Shown piece after piece: positions 26,244 to 34,789 of a stretch of DNA of 64,000 nt. The translations under genes and the position numbers were made by a program. The DNA is from Oscillospiraceae bacterium (lineage in GTDB: Bacteria; Bacillota; Clostridia; TANB77; CAG-508), in the NCBI GenBank assembly GCA_009778695.1, contig WRFS01000001.1, forward strand, positions 37,765-101,764, in the 5' to 3' direction. Numbering within the stretch: position 1 is the first letter of the stretch; every line of letters starts with the position of its first letter. The notes beneath the pieces are model-generated. The model was not told the origin of the DNA. It did not search any database and saw nothing but the letters and a program-made list of their open reading frames with translations.

Positions 26244-27686
26244 TTAAAATGGTTTATTGATAATGATTTTGGTTTTGGAATTACTATCCTTATTTATTAA
26301 AAAGCCCATTCCCACAGGGAGCGACTTAATCTCGTCAGGGTGGTAGATGTATTCTCTGGTTTTTCGGACACTTCCTTTGCCTGTATCAGCTCCGCCCAAA
26401 AGATTGTCTTCGATTTGATAGGTGACTGAAAAAGAATTTTTCGTCCCGATAATATCCGCCCATTGTTCTGCATTTTTCGCACTATTCTGTCGCATTACTA
26501 CATAACAGTTGCAATTTTCAATAATTTGTTCTTTAAAATATTCTCCGCCTTTGGCTTCTAAGTCGGATAAACTTTGACTGGCTAAGATACAGGTTATATT
26601 CGCACTCCTGGATTTATTTACTAAATCTAAGAGAGTTGGACTGGAATAAACATTGATTTCATCGAAAATAAAAAAGCCTCGTTCGACTTTGTTCTTGAAA
26701 AGATTAGAAACTGCTTTTTTACTGTCTATCGTTATTAATCTGCCGACCAGCTGGCTTAATTCGGGATAGATTAATGGATTTAAAATAAATAAGATAATGG
26801 CATTTTCCCTTAAGGCAGTGTAAATATCTATTCCTGTTTCTTCAAATATAACTCCCAGCTCACTTTCGAGAATAGTAGCAAATCTCGCACTGGCTCCGAT
26901 AATTATTTTTTCGATGTCCTTATTAATAAACTCTAAATTATGTATATGCTCGTCTTTTGTAATTATTTCTTGTTTCAATAAATTTGTACTTAATATTTGA
27001 AATTTATCTATACTCATATTTTCAACAATAGTTTTAAAAGATAGGGTAATTGCGTTTTTATCCAATAACTCTACTAATCTTTGCAGGTATCTTTCCGTAT
27101 TGGTTTTGTAATGCTCTTCGCTCCAGTCGGTCATATTAATAAGCATATCCTTAACTATTGTATAACTGGTATTGCCAAAGGGATTATATTTATCAGAGGA
27201 AGAAGGATTGTTTAAATCAATGACATACAGCTTTTTATCGCCCTTTAATTTATTTACTATATCCAAGAGGGAGCCATAGTCGGTGTCGCCTTTGCCATCA
27301 ATAATGAGTAAAGGAATATTGCGAGCTACAGAATAATCAATAAAGTTTGACAGTGCCACCGTTTTACCGCTTCCTGTCGTTCCGCAGACATACACATTTT
27401 TGACATTTTCTTTTAAATATAATTTCTTTTTTCCAGCACTTGTACCTAGAAAAACAGATTTGTTTTCTGCTTGAAAATCACGATTTTTCTTATTTTCTTT
27501 ATTTTCTTTCTTCATTCTTATATCTTCATCAAAGTTATATATTTTCTCTGTTCTAGTCTCTTGAATAATTTTAATTATTATCAAGAAAAAGCAAGTTATT
27601 ACAACTGCTATCATCATTAATAAAGCAGGGTTTAGATTAAATAATTTACCTATAAATTCTTCTATATTAAAAATTCCTCCAAACAT
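26244..27686 (-). CDS. VirD4/TraD-like coupling ATPase of the element
   Basis: 480 aa. An N-terminal membrane helix (about residues 20-40), Walker A GTTGSGKT (residues 102-109), and a Walker B-type block FFIFDEINVYSSPTLLDL, followed by a conserved ASQSLSDL sensor region. Such ATPases couple a relaxosome to a transfer channel or pump DNA. It overlaps the end of the replication-relaxation gene by 25 bases, so the two act together. The element has no other recognisable conjugation gene, so it may borrow a host or helper channel. No in-frame CGG. Confidence 0.85.
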   Translation of the reverse strand: MFGGIFNIEEFIGKLFNLNPALLMMIAVVITCFFLIIIKIIQETRTEKIYNFDEDIRMKKENKENKKNRDFQAENKSVFLGTSAGKKKLYLKENVKNVYVCGTTGSGKTVALSNFIDYSVARNIPLLIIDGKGDTDYGSLLDIVNKLKGDKKLYVIDLNNPSSSDKYNPFGNTSYTIVKDMLINMTDWSEEHYKTNTERYLQRLVELLDKNAITLSFKTIVENMSIDKFQILSTNLLKQEIITKDEHIHNLEFINKDIEKIIIGASARFATILESELGVIFEETGIDIYTALRENAIILFILNPLIYPELSQLVGRLITIDSKKAVSNLFKNKVERGFFIFDEINVYSSPTLLDLVNKSRSANITCILASQSLSDLEAKGGEYFKEQIIENCNCYVVMRQNSAKNAEQWADIIGTKNSFSVTYQIEDNLLGGADTGKGSVRKTREYIYHPDEIKSLPVGMGFLINKDSNSKTKIIINKPF

Positions 27687-28279
27687 AAAATATTTATATC
27701 TGAATACTTATTCATTAACGATTTAATATTTCTTTCAATTTTGTTGTTTCTTTTCTCGACTACCCATATTTGATTATCATATTTTAAAAAATTATCTTTC
27801 AAATTCTTTTCTAATGTTTCCGTCGACTTTAAAGAAAGTTCAACTTCCACACAATATGTTTTATTATCTTTAAAGAAAACAAAGTCGGGCTGATGGGTTC
27901 TTTTAGAAAAGCCATTTTTTCGATTTAATTCTTTTTCACTTTTTACACTCTCTAAATCGGTTATAACCTTATTTTTCATAAGATAAATAAGTGTATCTAT
28001 AACATGTATATTATGTTTCAATAACTCTATTCTTATTTTGTCTTTTCTTTTATTTAAAGAAAGTAGAATAAGTCCTTTATGGGCGAGAGTATAAAGGCTT
28101 GGCACACCATACAATATCTTCTGCTTTTCTATCAACTTTTCTTTAATTAAAACTTTCAATCTCCTGTACATTGTCCTGCTGGACGGAAAACCTGCCAAAA
28201 ATTCTATATGACTGGCAATTAAAAAATGCCACTTTCCTAAATTTCCCAAAATTTTATAATCTCTAGCTGATAATTCCAT
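27662..28279 (-). CDS. Replication-relaxation family protein
   Basis: 205 aa from the ATG at 28279, directly after AAGGGGGGATTT; an upstream ATG at 28327 lacks a Shine-Dalgarno. An N-terminal winged-helix region (LSARDYKILGNLGKWHFLIASHIEFLAG) and a C-terminal alpha/beta part containing D-F-V-F-F-K and CVEVELSLKS look nuclease-like. Members of this family accompany replication or mobilisation modules of Gram-positive plasmids and elements. It sits between the coupling ATPase and the hairpin-rich origin-like region, which would be its natural DNA target. Confidence 0.7.
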   Translation of the reverse strand: MELSARDYKILGNLGKWHFLIASHIEFLAGFPSSRTMYRRLKVLIKEKLIEKQKILYGVPSLYTLAHKGLILLSLNKRKDKIRIELLKHNIHVIDTLIYLMKNKVITDLESVKSEKELNRKNGFSKRTHQPDFVFFKDNKTYCVEVELSLKSTETLEKNLKDNFLKYDNQIWVVEKRNNKIERNIKSLMNKYSDINILCLEEFLI

Positions 28280-28369
28280 AAATCCCCCCTTTGATATACT
28301 ATTCACTGCTCCAGCGGAATACTTCAAAACTCCAAAGAACAGCTTACATCTCCAAAGCCTTGCCTCAAC

Positions 28370-28580
28370 TCCGAAGCCCCACTAACCAACCTAACCCAAC
28401 CACACACTCTCTCACTCACACACCTGCACCCGCCAAGCTACTCACACACTACATATATATGTACTGGTAATACTATTATTACTCACGTTGTGTTAGGGTG
28501 GTCTCGGGTAGAAATAAGCTAGCCGAGACCACCCTAACATGAAGTGTATCCCTGTATTTGCTTGGCGGGTACAGGCTGGA
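28370..28580. other. Origin-like hairpin module of the rpsI element
   Basis: Pyrimidine-rich lead-in (CTCTCTCACTCACACA), then an outer inverted repeat (28423-28438 / 28560-28575, CCTG-ACCCGCCAAGC), an alternating ATATATATGT stretch, and an inner hairpin with 16-bp perfect arms (28492-28507 / 28523-28538, GTTAGGGTGGTCTCGG). The same arrangement with related sequence occurs in the lysC element at 34790-34985, in reverse orientation. It adjoins the replication-relaxation gene. Candidate oriT, or double- or single-strand origin. Confidence 0.65.
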
Positions 28581-28715
28581 CATATATTTTTTGTGTGGCA
28601 TACTTAAGGTGTATATGCTAGTGACAGTAAAAAAACTTGTGTTTTTTATCGAATACTGTTGATTTTTATTTTTTAAAAATATATAATGTAACAAAAATAA
28701 AAGGAGGAACTAGAA

Positions 28716-28935
28716 ATGCGGATTAGATATTCTTGGTAATAACAATATAGCTAGAAAAATAATTGTTGAACAACTTGGATATTCTAGCGTCGAAGAATTC
28801 AAAGGTTATTATGTAGGTAAGAGCGATGTTAGTTTTTGGGATGTCGCAATTGATACAAATGATAACCGATTATGGTTAGTTAAAAAAGATAATCCAAGCA
28901 TTAAACAAGCGACAGAAGAATTTGGAAGAAGGTGA
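28716..28935 (+). CDS. 72-aa protein with CGG as second codon (requires +1 shift)
   Basis: AAGGAGGAACTAGAAATG is an excellent start, but the reading ATG CGG ATT AGA TAT TCT TGG TAA is dead after 7 codons. Skipping the C of CGG (28719) opens GLDILGNNNIARKIIVEQLGY... through ...WLVKKDNPSIKQATEEFGRR, ending at TGA 28933. The shifted frame has a stop just upstream and no alternative ATG, GTG or TTG, so the only usable start needs the shift. The product resembles the C-terminal part of polymorphic toxins (x-LWLVKK-NP-IK), and the next gene is DUF4279. A toxin/immunity pair is possible but weakly supported. Confidence 0.75.
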
Positions 28936-29404
28936 GAAAATAGAAATTTTTATTCCAATTATTTCAGTATCATTTTGTCTAAATAATATAGATAAAAAAG
29001 ATTTCAATATTGATGAGGTTACAAATAGAATAGGAATAGTTCCGACAAAAACAAGACGGAAAAATGAGTTTCCACAGTCGAGTATTGAAGCCGGAATTGC
29101 TATGACCGAATGGGTTTTAACTATTAGAGAAGAAAAATGTCAAGACATTTCCATTCCGTTTATAAAAATTATAAATTCTTTAAAAGATAAAAAAGATATT
29201 ATAAAAACTTTATGTAATGATTTAGAGTTAACTCCATATTTTACAGTAATTATTCATTTAAAAACAGGGAATAGACCTTTAAATGGGATACCCAATGATA
29301 TTATATCTTTTATTTCTTCAATTAATGCTGGAATAGGTTTCGATTTATATTGTTATGATAAAAATAATGATTTTGAGATTGAGCGTTTAAGTAATTTTAA
29401 ATAA
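28922..29404 (+). CDS. DUF4279-family protein
   Basis: 160 aa from a TTG at 28922 that overlaps the end of the preceding gene by 14 bases, with GAAGAATT/GGAAGAAGG purines upstream. The pattern (NIDEVTNRIGIVPTKTRRKNE...TEWVLTI) matches DUF4279 (P-T-x-T-x-R-K-G-E). Members often lie next to toxins and are considered immunity-like. Codon 46 is an in-frame CGG at the R/K position of that motif; a +1 shift would stop soon after, so CGG should be read as an amino acid here. Second exception to the frameshift pattern, in recently mobile cargo. Confidence 0.65.
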   Translation: MEEGEKIEIFIPIISVSFCLNNIDKKDFNIDEVTNRIGIVPTKTRRKNEFPQSSIEAGIAMTEWVLTIREEKCQDISIPFIKIINSLKDKKDIIKTLCNDLELTPYFTVIIHLKTGNRPLNGIPNDIISFISSINAGIGFDLYCYDKNNDFEIERLSNFK

Positions 29405-29409
29405 AAATA

Positions 29410-29445
29410 AATATAAGAAGATTTCTGATCTTCTTATATTTTTTA
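29410..29445 (+). terminator. Terminator after the DUF4279 gene
   Basis: AATATAAGAAGAT-TTCTG-ATCTTCTTATATT followed by TTTT. A strong intrinsic terminator. Confidence 0.85.
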
Positions 29446-29966
29446 ATTATTCACATATGTAATCTTGATTTTATTTCATTCCCCCTTTCTGCTAAATTAA
29501 AAAGAACAGTGAAATACACTATCACTGTTCTTTACTAGGATATTATAAATATCGACATTCATTTCCTAGCTTAACATATTCTAACACACAAATGTCCCAT
29601 GTCAAGGACAAAAAAAGTACCAAAAAAGTGCCTAAAATGTTCTATAATTATTTTTCTATCCCCAGTAAATACAGGGTTTTTCATTTTTGATATTACATAG
29701 CACATTACCCTCTTGACAAGCATGCACATTTTTTCTTGAAAAAATAGTTCTAATTTATAAATAAAAACAAGAATAATTAAAATTTCTGCTTTTAAATCTT
29801 ATTTTCAAATATGATTTTTTTACTAGAAATAATTTAGTATAACTTTGTTCCAGCTTTTTTATTTTTTAATTAATACTCCTATAAATTCTTATAGGGCTTT
29901 AGGTATATTACACCAGTATGTCACATAAAGCCTTTAAAACACTGATAAATCAATATTTTGTAATTT
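29446..29966. other. Gene-free right arm of the rpsI element
   Basis: AT-rich with no open frame of coding character. It holds an arm-type site GTATGTCAC at 29916-29924 and a small hairpin (CTATAAATTCTTATAGGGC) next to attR. Nothing else recognisable. Confidence 0.6.
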
Positions 29967-29977
29967 AGTAAGAGATA
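29967..29977 (+). other. attR core
   Basis: AGTAAGAGATA, identical to the end of rpsI at 22144-22154. It marks the right boundary; the chromosome resumes with AAAATAAAGAGGGTGTCC. Confidence 0.8.
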
Positions 29978-29984
29978 AAAATAA

Positions 29985-30095
29985 AGAGGGTGTCCTAGAA
30001 TTATTGTTTTCGGGTCGCCGAGGACGTCGACCCCTACATTTGTGTAGGGGCTGGCGTCCTCGACAGCCCGAAATTTTGTATTCTAGGACACTCTT
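29985..30095. terminator. Composite palindromic repeat acting as a terminator (copy 2)
   Basis: Outer arms AGAGGGTGTCCTAGAAT / ATTCTAGGACACTCTTTTT enclose the nested GGGTCGCCGAGGACG / CGTCCTCGACAGCCCG and CCCCTACA / TGTAGGGG arms, also seen at 8716-8815. It is followed by a T-run and lies where rpsI transcription would originally have ended, so it may be the ancestral rpsI terminator. Confidence 0.75.
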
Positions 30096-30110
30096 TTTGT
30101 TTTTTCGTTA

Positions 30111-30353
30111 TTAAAAATTTATAGTTAATGGTTCTGGATTTGGTGCTACTTGAGCTTGTCCAGAATACACTATAGTAGCGGCATTGGCCTTTCCTTTTAC
30201 TATTTCCATTATTTGACTAAAGTTCAAAGCCGAAAATATTACAATCATACATGCTAAAAATAATATAGTGACTACAGACATAAAATATGATAATTTATCT
30301 TTTGAAAAGTTCTTTTCAGTTGATATACTAGTTAACTTAGTTGCAGTGTGCAT
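30111..30353 (-). CDS. Small membrane protein of unknown function
   Basis: 80 aa from the ATG at 30353 after GAAAGGAGCCACTATA; an in-frame ATG at 30371 lies upstream of that Shine-Dalgarno. One membrane helix (about residues 25-48, YFMSVVTILFLACMIVIFSAL) and a short tail rich in Ala, Gln and Pro. Not recognised. It is divergent from hisS. Confidence 0.55.
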   Translation of the reverse strand: MHTATKLTSISTEKNFSKDKLSYFMSVVTILFLACMIVIFSALNFSQIMEIVKGKANAATIVYSGQAQVAPNPEPLTINF

Positions 30354-30432
30354 TATAGTGGCTCCTTTCAAATATATAATTTACATAATGATTATACCAT
30401 AATTATTATGTAAATGCAAGTTTTTTTCTATA

Positions 30433-30515
30433 CCAAACTCAACCAAATTCAACTAAATTCAACTAAGTTCAACTAAATTCAACTAAATTCAACCATTTTC
30501 AACCAAATTCAACTA
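30433..30515. repeat. Tandem array of a 10-bp unit
   Basis: About eight copies of CYAAATTCAA in perfect 10-base register, with a few substitutions. The 10-bp period keeps the A-tracts on one face of the helix and should bend the DNA. Non-coding, between the divergent small membrane gene and hisS. Confidence 0.9.
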
Positions 30516-30669
30516 ATAAAAAATTGTGCAAACCAATGTGGTCATAGAGAAAGTAAGACGCCATTCATTTGCTATTGCAAAAAGTGATAAAGTATAGTAA
30601 AATATTATAACTAGCAGTTGTTATTAAACGTAATATTTTACTCCCACATAAACATCTAAGGAGGCTCAA

Positions 30670-32004
30670 ATGAAAACAGAATTAAAAGTAGAACCAAGAA
30701 CTTTAGCAGGTTTTATGGAATTACAACCAAGTGAACAGATTTTGTTCAATCAAATGGCAGATAAAATCAGGAGTTCTTATGAAAGATTTGGATTTTTACC
30801 GTTGGATACGCCTATTCTGGAACTATCAGAAGTTTTGCTTGCAAAAGCAGGAGGCGAAACAGAAACACAAATCTATCGTTTTAAAAAAGGAAATACAGAC
30901 ATGTCAATGAGGTTTGATTTAACCGTGCCATTGGCAAAATATGTTGCTCAAAATTATGGCAAGTTACAATTTCCGTTTAGACGATACCAAATAGGTAAAG
31001 TTTATAGAGGAGAAAGCCCGCAAAAAGGTAGATTTAGAGAATTTTATCAAGCTGATATAGACATCATTGGGGATGGAGAACTTAGCATCGTAAATGATGC
31101 TGAAATTCCTAGCATAATTTATACTACTTTTAGAGAATTAGGCTTTGATGATTTTACCATCCGCATAAACAACAGAAAAATTCTTAATGGATTTTTCAAA
31201 AGTTTGAATCTTGTTGAATTATCGCCAGAGATTATGAGAATTATTGATAAGCTGGACAAAGTTGGGAAAGAAGTTGTAACCCAACTCCTTATAGAAATTG
31301 GGTTATCAGAAAATTCTGTATATAAAATTATAGAATTTATATCTATAATTGGCACAAATTCTGAAAAAATCAATTCATTAAAAGAGCTAGGGATAAGTGA
31401 TGACTTGTTTTTAGAAGGTGTAAAGGAACTTGAAGAAATAGTTACATATATTAAATTATTTGGAGTACCTGAAAGCAATTTTATGGTAGATTTAACAATT
31501 GCAAGAGGGTTAGATTATTATACAGGAACCGTGTATGAAACAATCCTTAACGATTACAAGCAAATCGGCAGTGTATGTTCTGGAGGTCGATATGATAATC
31601 TTGCAGAATATTACACGAATAAACCGTTACCTGGAGTTGGCATTTCAATAGGACTAACAAGATTATTCTATCAACTCAATGAGCTAAAGTCTATTAAAGC
31701 AGAAAAAACATCTATATCTGATGTGTTAGTCATATCTGCTTCAAACGATATTGCTCCATGTTTACCAATTGCAAATTCCTTTAGAAATGAAGGAATTAAC
31801 ACAGAAGTGTATAGTGGTAACAAAAAAATAGGCACAAAGTTTAAATATGCAGATAGGTTGCAAATACCTTTTGTTGCTATTATTGGAGAAGATGAGGTTA
31901 AAAATGGTACCGTTTCTCTAAAAAACCTTTCAACAGGAGAGCAGAAAGAACTTAACATAAGTGAGGCAATACAACTTCTTAAAAAAGATACATTATTAAA
32001 GTGA
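30670..32004 (+). CDS. hisS: Histidine-tRNA ligase
   Basis: 444 aa with an AAGGAGGC upstream. Class II motifs: motif 2 region FRRYQIGKVYRGESPQKGRFREFYQADID, the histidine-specific LDYYTGTVYE block (ARGLDYYTGTVYE) and GGRYDNL, with a C-terminal anticodon-binding domain (about residues 345-440). Full length with the GRYD and TGTVYE substrate motifs, so HisS is preferred over the regulatory paralogue HisZ. No T-box leader is visible. No in-frame CGG. Confidence 0.92.
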   Translation: MKTELKVEPRTLAGFMELQPSEQILFNQMADKIRSSYERFGFLPLDTPILELSEVLLAKAGGETETQIYRFKKGNTDMSMRFDLTVPLAKYVAQNYGKLQFPFRRYQIGKVYRGESPQKGRFREFYQADIDIIGDGELSIVNDAEIPSIIYTTFRELGFDDFTIRINNRKILNGFFKSLNLVELSPEIMRIIDKLDKVGKEVVTQLLIEIGLSENSVYKIIEFISIIGTNSEKINSLKELGISDDLFLEGVKELEEIVTYIKLFGVPESNFMVDLTIARGLDYYTGTVYETILNDYKQIGSVCSGGRYDNLAEYYTNKPLPGVGISIGLTRLFYQLNELKSIKAEKTSISDVLVISASNDIAPCLPIANSFRNEGINTEVYSGNKKIGTKFKYADRLQIPFVAIIGEDEVKNGTVSLKNLSTGEQKELNISEAIQLLKKDTLLK

Positions 32005-32042
32005 TGTAAATATAATAAAATGAAATTAGGGGGAATTGTGGT

Positions 32043-33144
32043 ATGAACATAAGAAAAAACAAAGAAAATGGAATAACATTAATAGCATTAATTATTACCG
32101 TGATTGTAATGCTAATATTAGCAGGAGTGGCAATACGTAGTATAATTAATACTGGATTAATTGATAAGACAATGCAAGCAGTGAGTGCATATAATAATTC
32201 AGTTAATAATGAAGAAGGTTCAATAAGTGACATGATAACCATGTTAAATAGTGTAGGCGAAAAAAATGTCGACGAATCATCAACACCAACACCACCTTCT
32301 CCACCGACAGTATCTGTACCAGATTTAACTCAACAAAACCTAGAATTTACATATATTCCAAACATATGGACAAATGAGGATGTAACAGTAACAATAAGTA
32401 CGACTGTGACGGGATATACCCTACAATACAGCACAAACGGAAGCGACTGGTCAAATTATACAACAGGGATAACATATACAACGAATGGCATAATATATGC
32501 AAGATTAACAGACGGAACAAATACTGGAAATTATGTAACAGGAAATATAACAAGCATAGATAAAACAGCACCAGTTGTAGGAATAATAACAGCAACAACT
32601 AATAGTTTAACATTTAATGCAACAGACGTAGGTTCAGGAATAAATGGATATCAAATAACAACATCAAATATAGCACCAATAAGCGGATGGACAAGTGTTG
32701 AACCAACAACATCATTAGAAAGTGTAACAGTAACAGGCTTGGCACAAAATACAACATACTATGTATGGGTGAAAGACCAAGCAGAAAACGTGAATGTATC
32801 AAAATCAATTATAACGGAGTCAAATAATATAAACATAACTGCATATAATGATTTAACCATAATGGTAGGACTTAAAAGCACTCCAGTACTAACATATACA
32901 GGGACAGCAAAAACGATTAGCTTTTCAAGCAGTAACACAGGAGTTGCAACAATAGACAGTGCGACGGGCGAAGTAACGGGTATAGCAGTGGGAACAGCCA
33001 CAATGACGGTAACTATTACGAATAACGCTGGTGTGGTAACAACAAAAACATGTACGATTACAGTGCAAACATACGAGGATCTTTTTAATATGTTTAATCC
33101 TTTTGACCCAAATAGTCCATTTAGCCCACGGTGGCTATTTATAA
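32043..33144 (+). CDS. Pilin-like anchored protein with Ig/BIG2-type domains, +1 shift at CGG near the end
   Basis: N-terminus K-E-N-G-I-T-L-I-A-L followed by a hydrophobic helix, as in type IV pilin-like leaders. A Pro/Thr linker, a fibronectin/Ig-like region and a BIG2-type domain (SSSNTGVATIDSATGEVTGI) follow. Codon 363 is CGG (33129). The unshifted end is S-P-R-W-L-F-I-I-K-K to 33155; the shifted end is S-P-G-G-Y-L then TAA at 33142, 366 aa. The shifted end reads more naturally after FDPNSPFSP, but both are possible, so this is the weakest of the 12 cases. Surface protein of unknown binding specificity. Confidence 0.65.
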
Positions 33145-33272
33145 TAAAAAAATGATATATTAACATATTCATATGATATGGAGAAGAACACGTTATGATA
33201 CAATCATTAACATAAAATGCCAAATCTAAATATATTATATACAAAACAATATAATATATTTAGGAGGCATAT

Positions 33273-33399
33273 ATGAACATAATAGTACAAAAATTTGGAG
33301 GCACATCAGTTGCCAATACACAAATGCTGTATAAAGTATCAGAACATATTATAAGAGAATATGAAAATGGGAAAAAAGTAGTTGCAGTGGTTTCAGCAC
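33273..33399 (+). pseudogene. lysC: lysC 5' part, interrupted by the serine-recombinase element
   Basis: It starts MNIIVQKFGGTSVAN, the aspartokinase signature, and is intact to V-V-A-V-V-S-A (33398). The reading frame then runs into element sequence and ends at 33512. Joining base 33399 to 39890 restores V-V-S-A-P-Q-G-K-K-T-N in frame. Aspartate kinase makes the first step of the Asp-derived amino acid and diaminopimelate pathway. The gene is inactive while the element is inserted, unless a second copy exists elsewhere. Confidence 0.93.
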
Positions 33400-33871
33400 A
33401 TGGAGGATACAGTTATAACAGGTTAAATATTAAGTTACTATTGAAGGTTTATAATACTATTTTCTCAATAAAAAAATGTGCCTATATGTCAATAGGTCAA
33501 TATGAAGTATAATATTAAAAGCAGTAAATCCAATGTTTATAAGGGATAAAAGCAAAATGATACAACATTTTTAACAATATTTTAACCGACATTTTTACCT
33601 TATTGACAGCAAACAAAAGCCTGTTATAATATGCTACAATACGAAATAAATAGGTCAAGAAACGTTGCAAGTATTCTACTTGTGATGTTTTTTGTTTTTG
33701 TATTTTTTAAGTCATGAGCAAAACTCATAATTTACATAAATGTATTTACATTACGCAAAAATTATGTTATACTACATATGTTATACTACAAAAGTATAAT
33801 AATTAATAATGAGAAAGATATATATGTTGTAATTGTAATGAATAAAACCTTCAAAATGATAGGAGTAAAAA
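33400..33871. other. Left end of the lysC element, mostly non-coding
   Basis: AT-rich. It contains a terminator-like stem (AACGTTGCAAGTA-TTC-TACTTGTGATGTT plus T-run, near 33660-33695) and TTATACTACA repeats near 33770-33800. No supported gene apart from the read-out tail of truncated lysC. Confidence 0.6.
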
Positions 33872-34586
33872 ATGTTTAATATAAACTTTAATATAAATTT
33901 AAATCCACAAGACATACTAAAAAATAGAGTAAAATTCACTAACCCTCGGAGGGTATATTATACTTAATCAATGGTTGATAAATGAATATATAGGAGGAGC
34001 GAGTATAGCAACTAGGGTATCAATCGTAAAAGCTCTTAATGATAATATAAATAATTTTTATGTTGGTGGTAGCTATAACAAAGATGATTGTACTGATAGT
34101 TTTTTCTTCCCTAATTCTAATTTGGTACCAATACCTGTGCCTATAAAAAAAATAGTTGATGGTATCCAAATAAATAATCGTATAAGCATGCAATTTTTAA
34201 ATAAAATTATGTTTAAAAAAAATAACATATATCCAATAGTAGCAAATAGTACTATTAATAAAGAGCTAGACTTTGATTACTATTCGTGCACTATTGATGA
34301 TACCAAAATTAAAGAATGCCTATATTTTTCTGTAAAAGTACCAAGAAAGTATTTGGATAAATCCGAAATAGGGAATATAATAACTTGTATAACTTTAAAT
34401 GACAAAGGGAAAAAAATTGATGAAAAAGAAATAATACTGGATATACAAGATGAAAAAGATATAGCATTTTACACGTGGGAAATTCGTAAGCCAAAAAGGG
34501 ATTTTATGTATAAAATTAAATTTAATTTTAATGATGATATGAAAAATAAAATACAACAAGATAAAAGTACTGTAACAAAAAAATAA
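33872..34586 (+). CDS. 237-aa protein of unknown function, read through a +1 shift at CGG
   Basis: It starts at the ATG 33872 after ATAGGAG (MFNINFNINLNPQDILKNRV). Codon 26 is CGG (33947), and the zero frame stops six codons later. A +1 shift gives K-F-T-N-P-G-G-Y-I-I-L-N-Q-W-L and continues without interruption to 34586. Without the shift, the long downstream frame would have no start with a Shine-Dalgarno. Asn/Lys/Ile-rich, with no membrane segment; I do not recognise the family. Element cargo. Confidence 0.7.
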
Positions 34587-34789
34587 AATGTGCTACAATA
34601 AGAGTAATAAGTATATAATGAAAAGGAGGTTGTAAAAATGAATGAAATGGCTTAAAAATTTAAAAAGAAATAATATTAATGTATAGATTTAAAAATATTA
34701 AAAGGATGGTGGAAATATTAATATCATTCTTTTTTATATATGTCACTAAACTGTACCAATTAAATACGCCACTAAAAAATATTCAAATA

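Larger units (their letters stand above)
22144..29977. mobile_element. 7.8-kb integrative element in the 3' end of rpsI (tyrosine integrase)
   Basis: Bounded by direct repeats AGTAAGAGATA at 22144-22154 (end of rpsI) and 29967-29977. The integrase gene lies next to the left end. TATGTCAC-type arm sites occur at 22282, 22293 and 22304 (11-base phasing) and again near 29917. Contents: integrase, excisionase-like protein, XRE repressor with operators, an HExxH protein, an M48 peptidase, a VirD4-like ATPase, a replication-relaxation protein, a hairpin-rich origin-like region, and a small gene pair at the right end. There is no mating-pore set, so it is probably mobilisable, not self-transmissible. 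Three of its genes contain in-frame CGG. Confidence 0.85.

Noticed and set aside
28479..28694. 71-codon minus-strand frame over the rpsI-element hairpins
   Set aside because: It runs through the origin-like inverted repeats and lacks a start signal or protein-like composition.
28922..29404. A +1 shift at CGG in the DUF4279 gene
   Set aside because: The shifted frame stops within about 15 codons, and the family pattern continues in the zero frame on both sides of CGG.
30433..30515. CRISPR array
   Set aside because: The units are 10 bp and contiguous, with no spacers and no cas genes.
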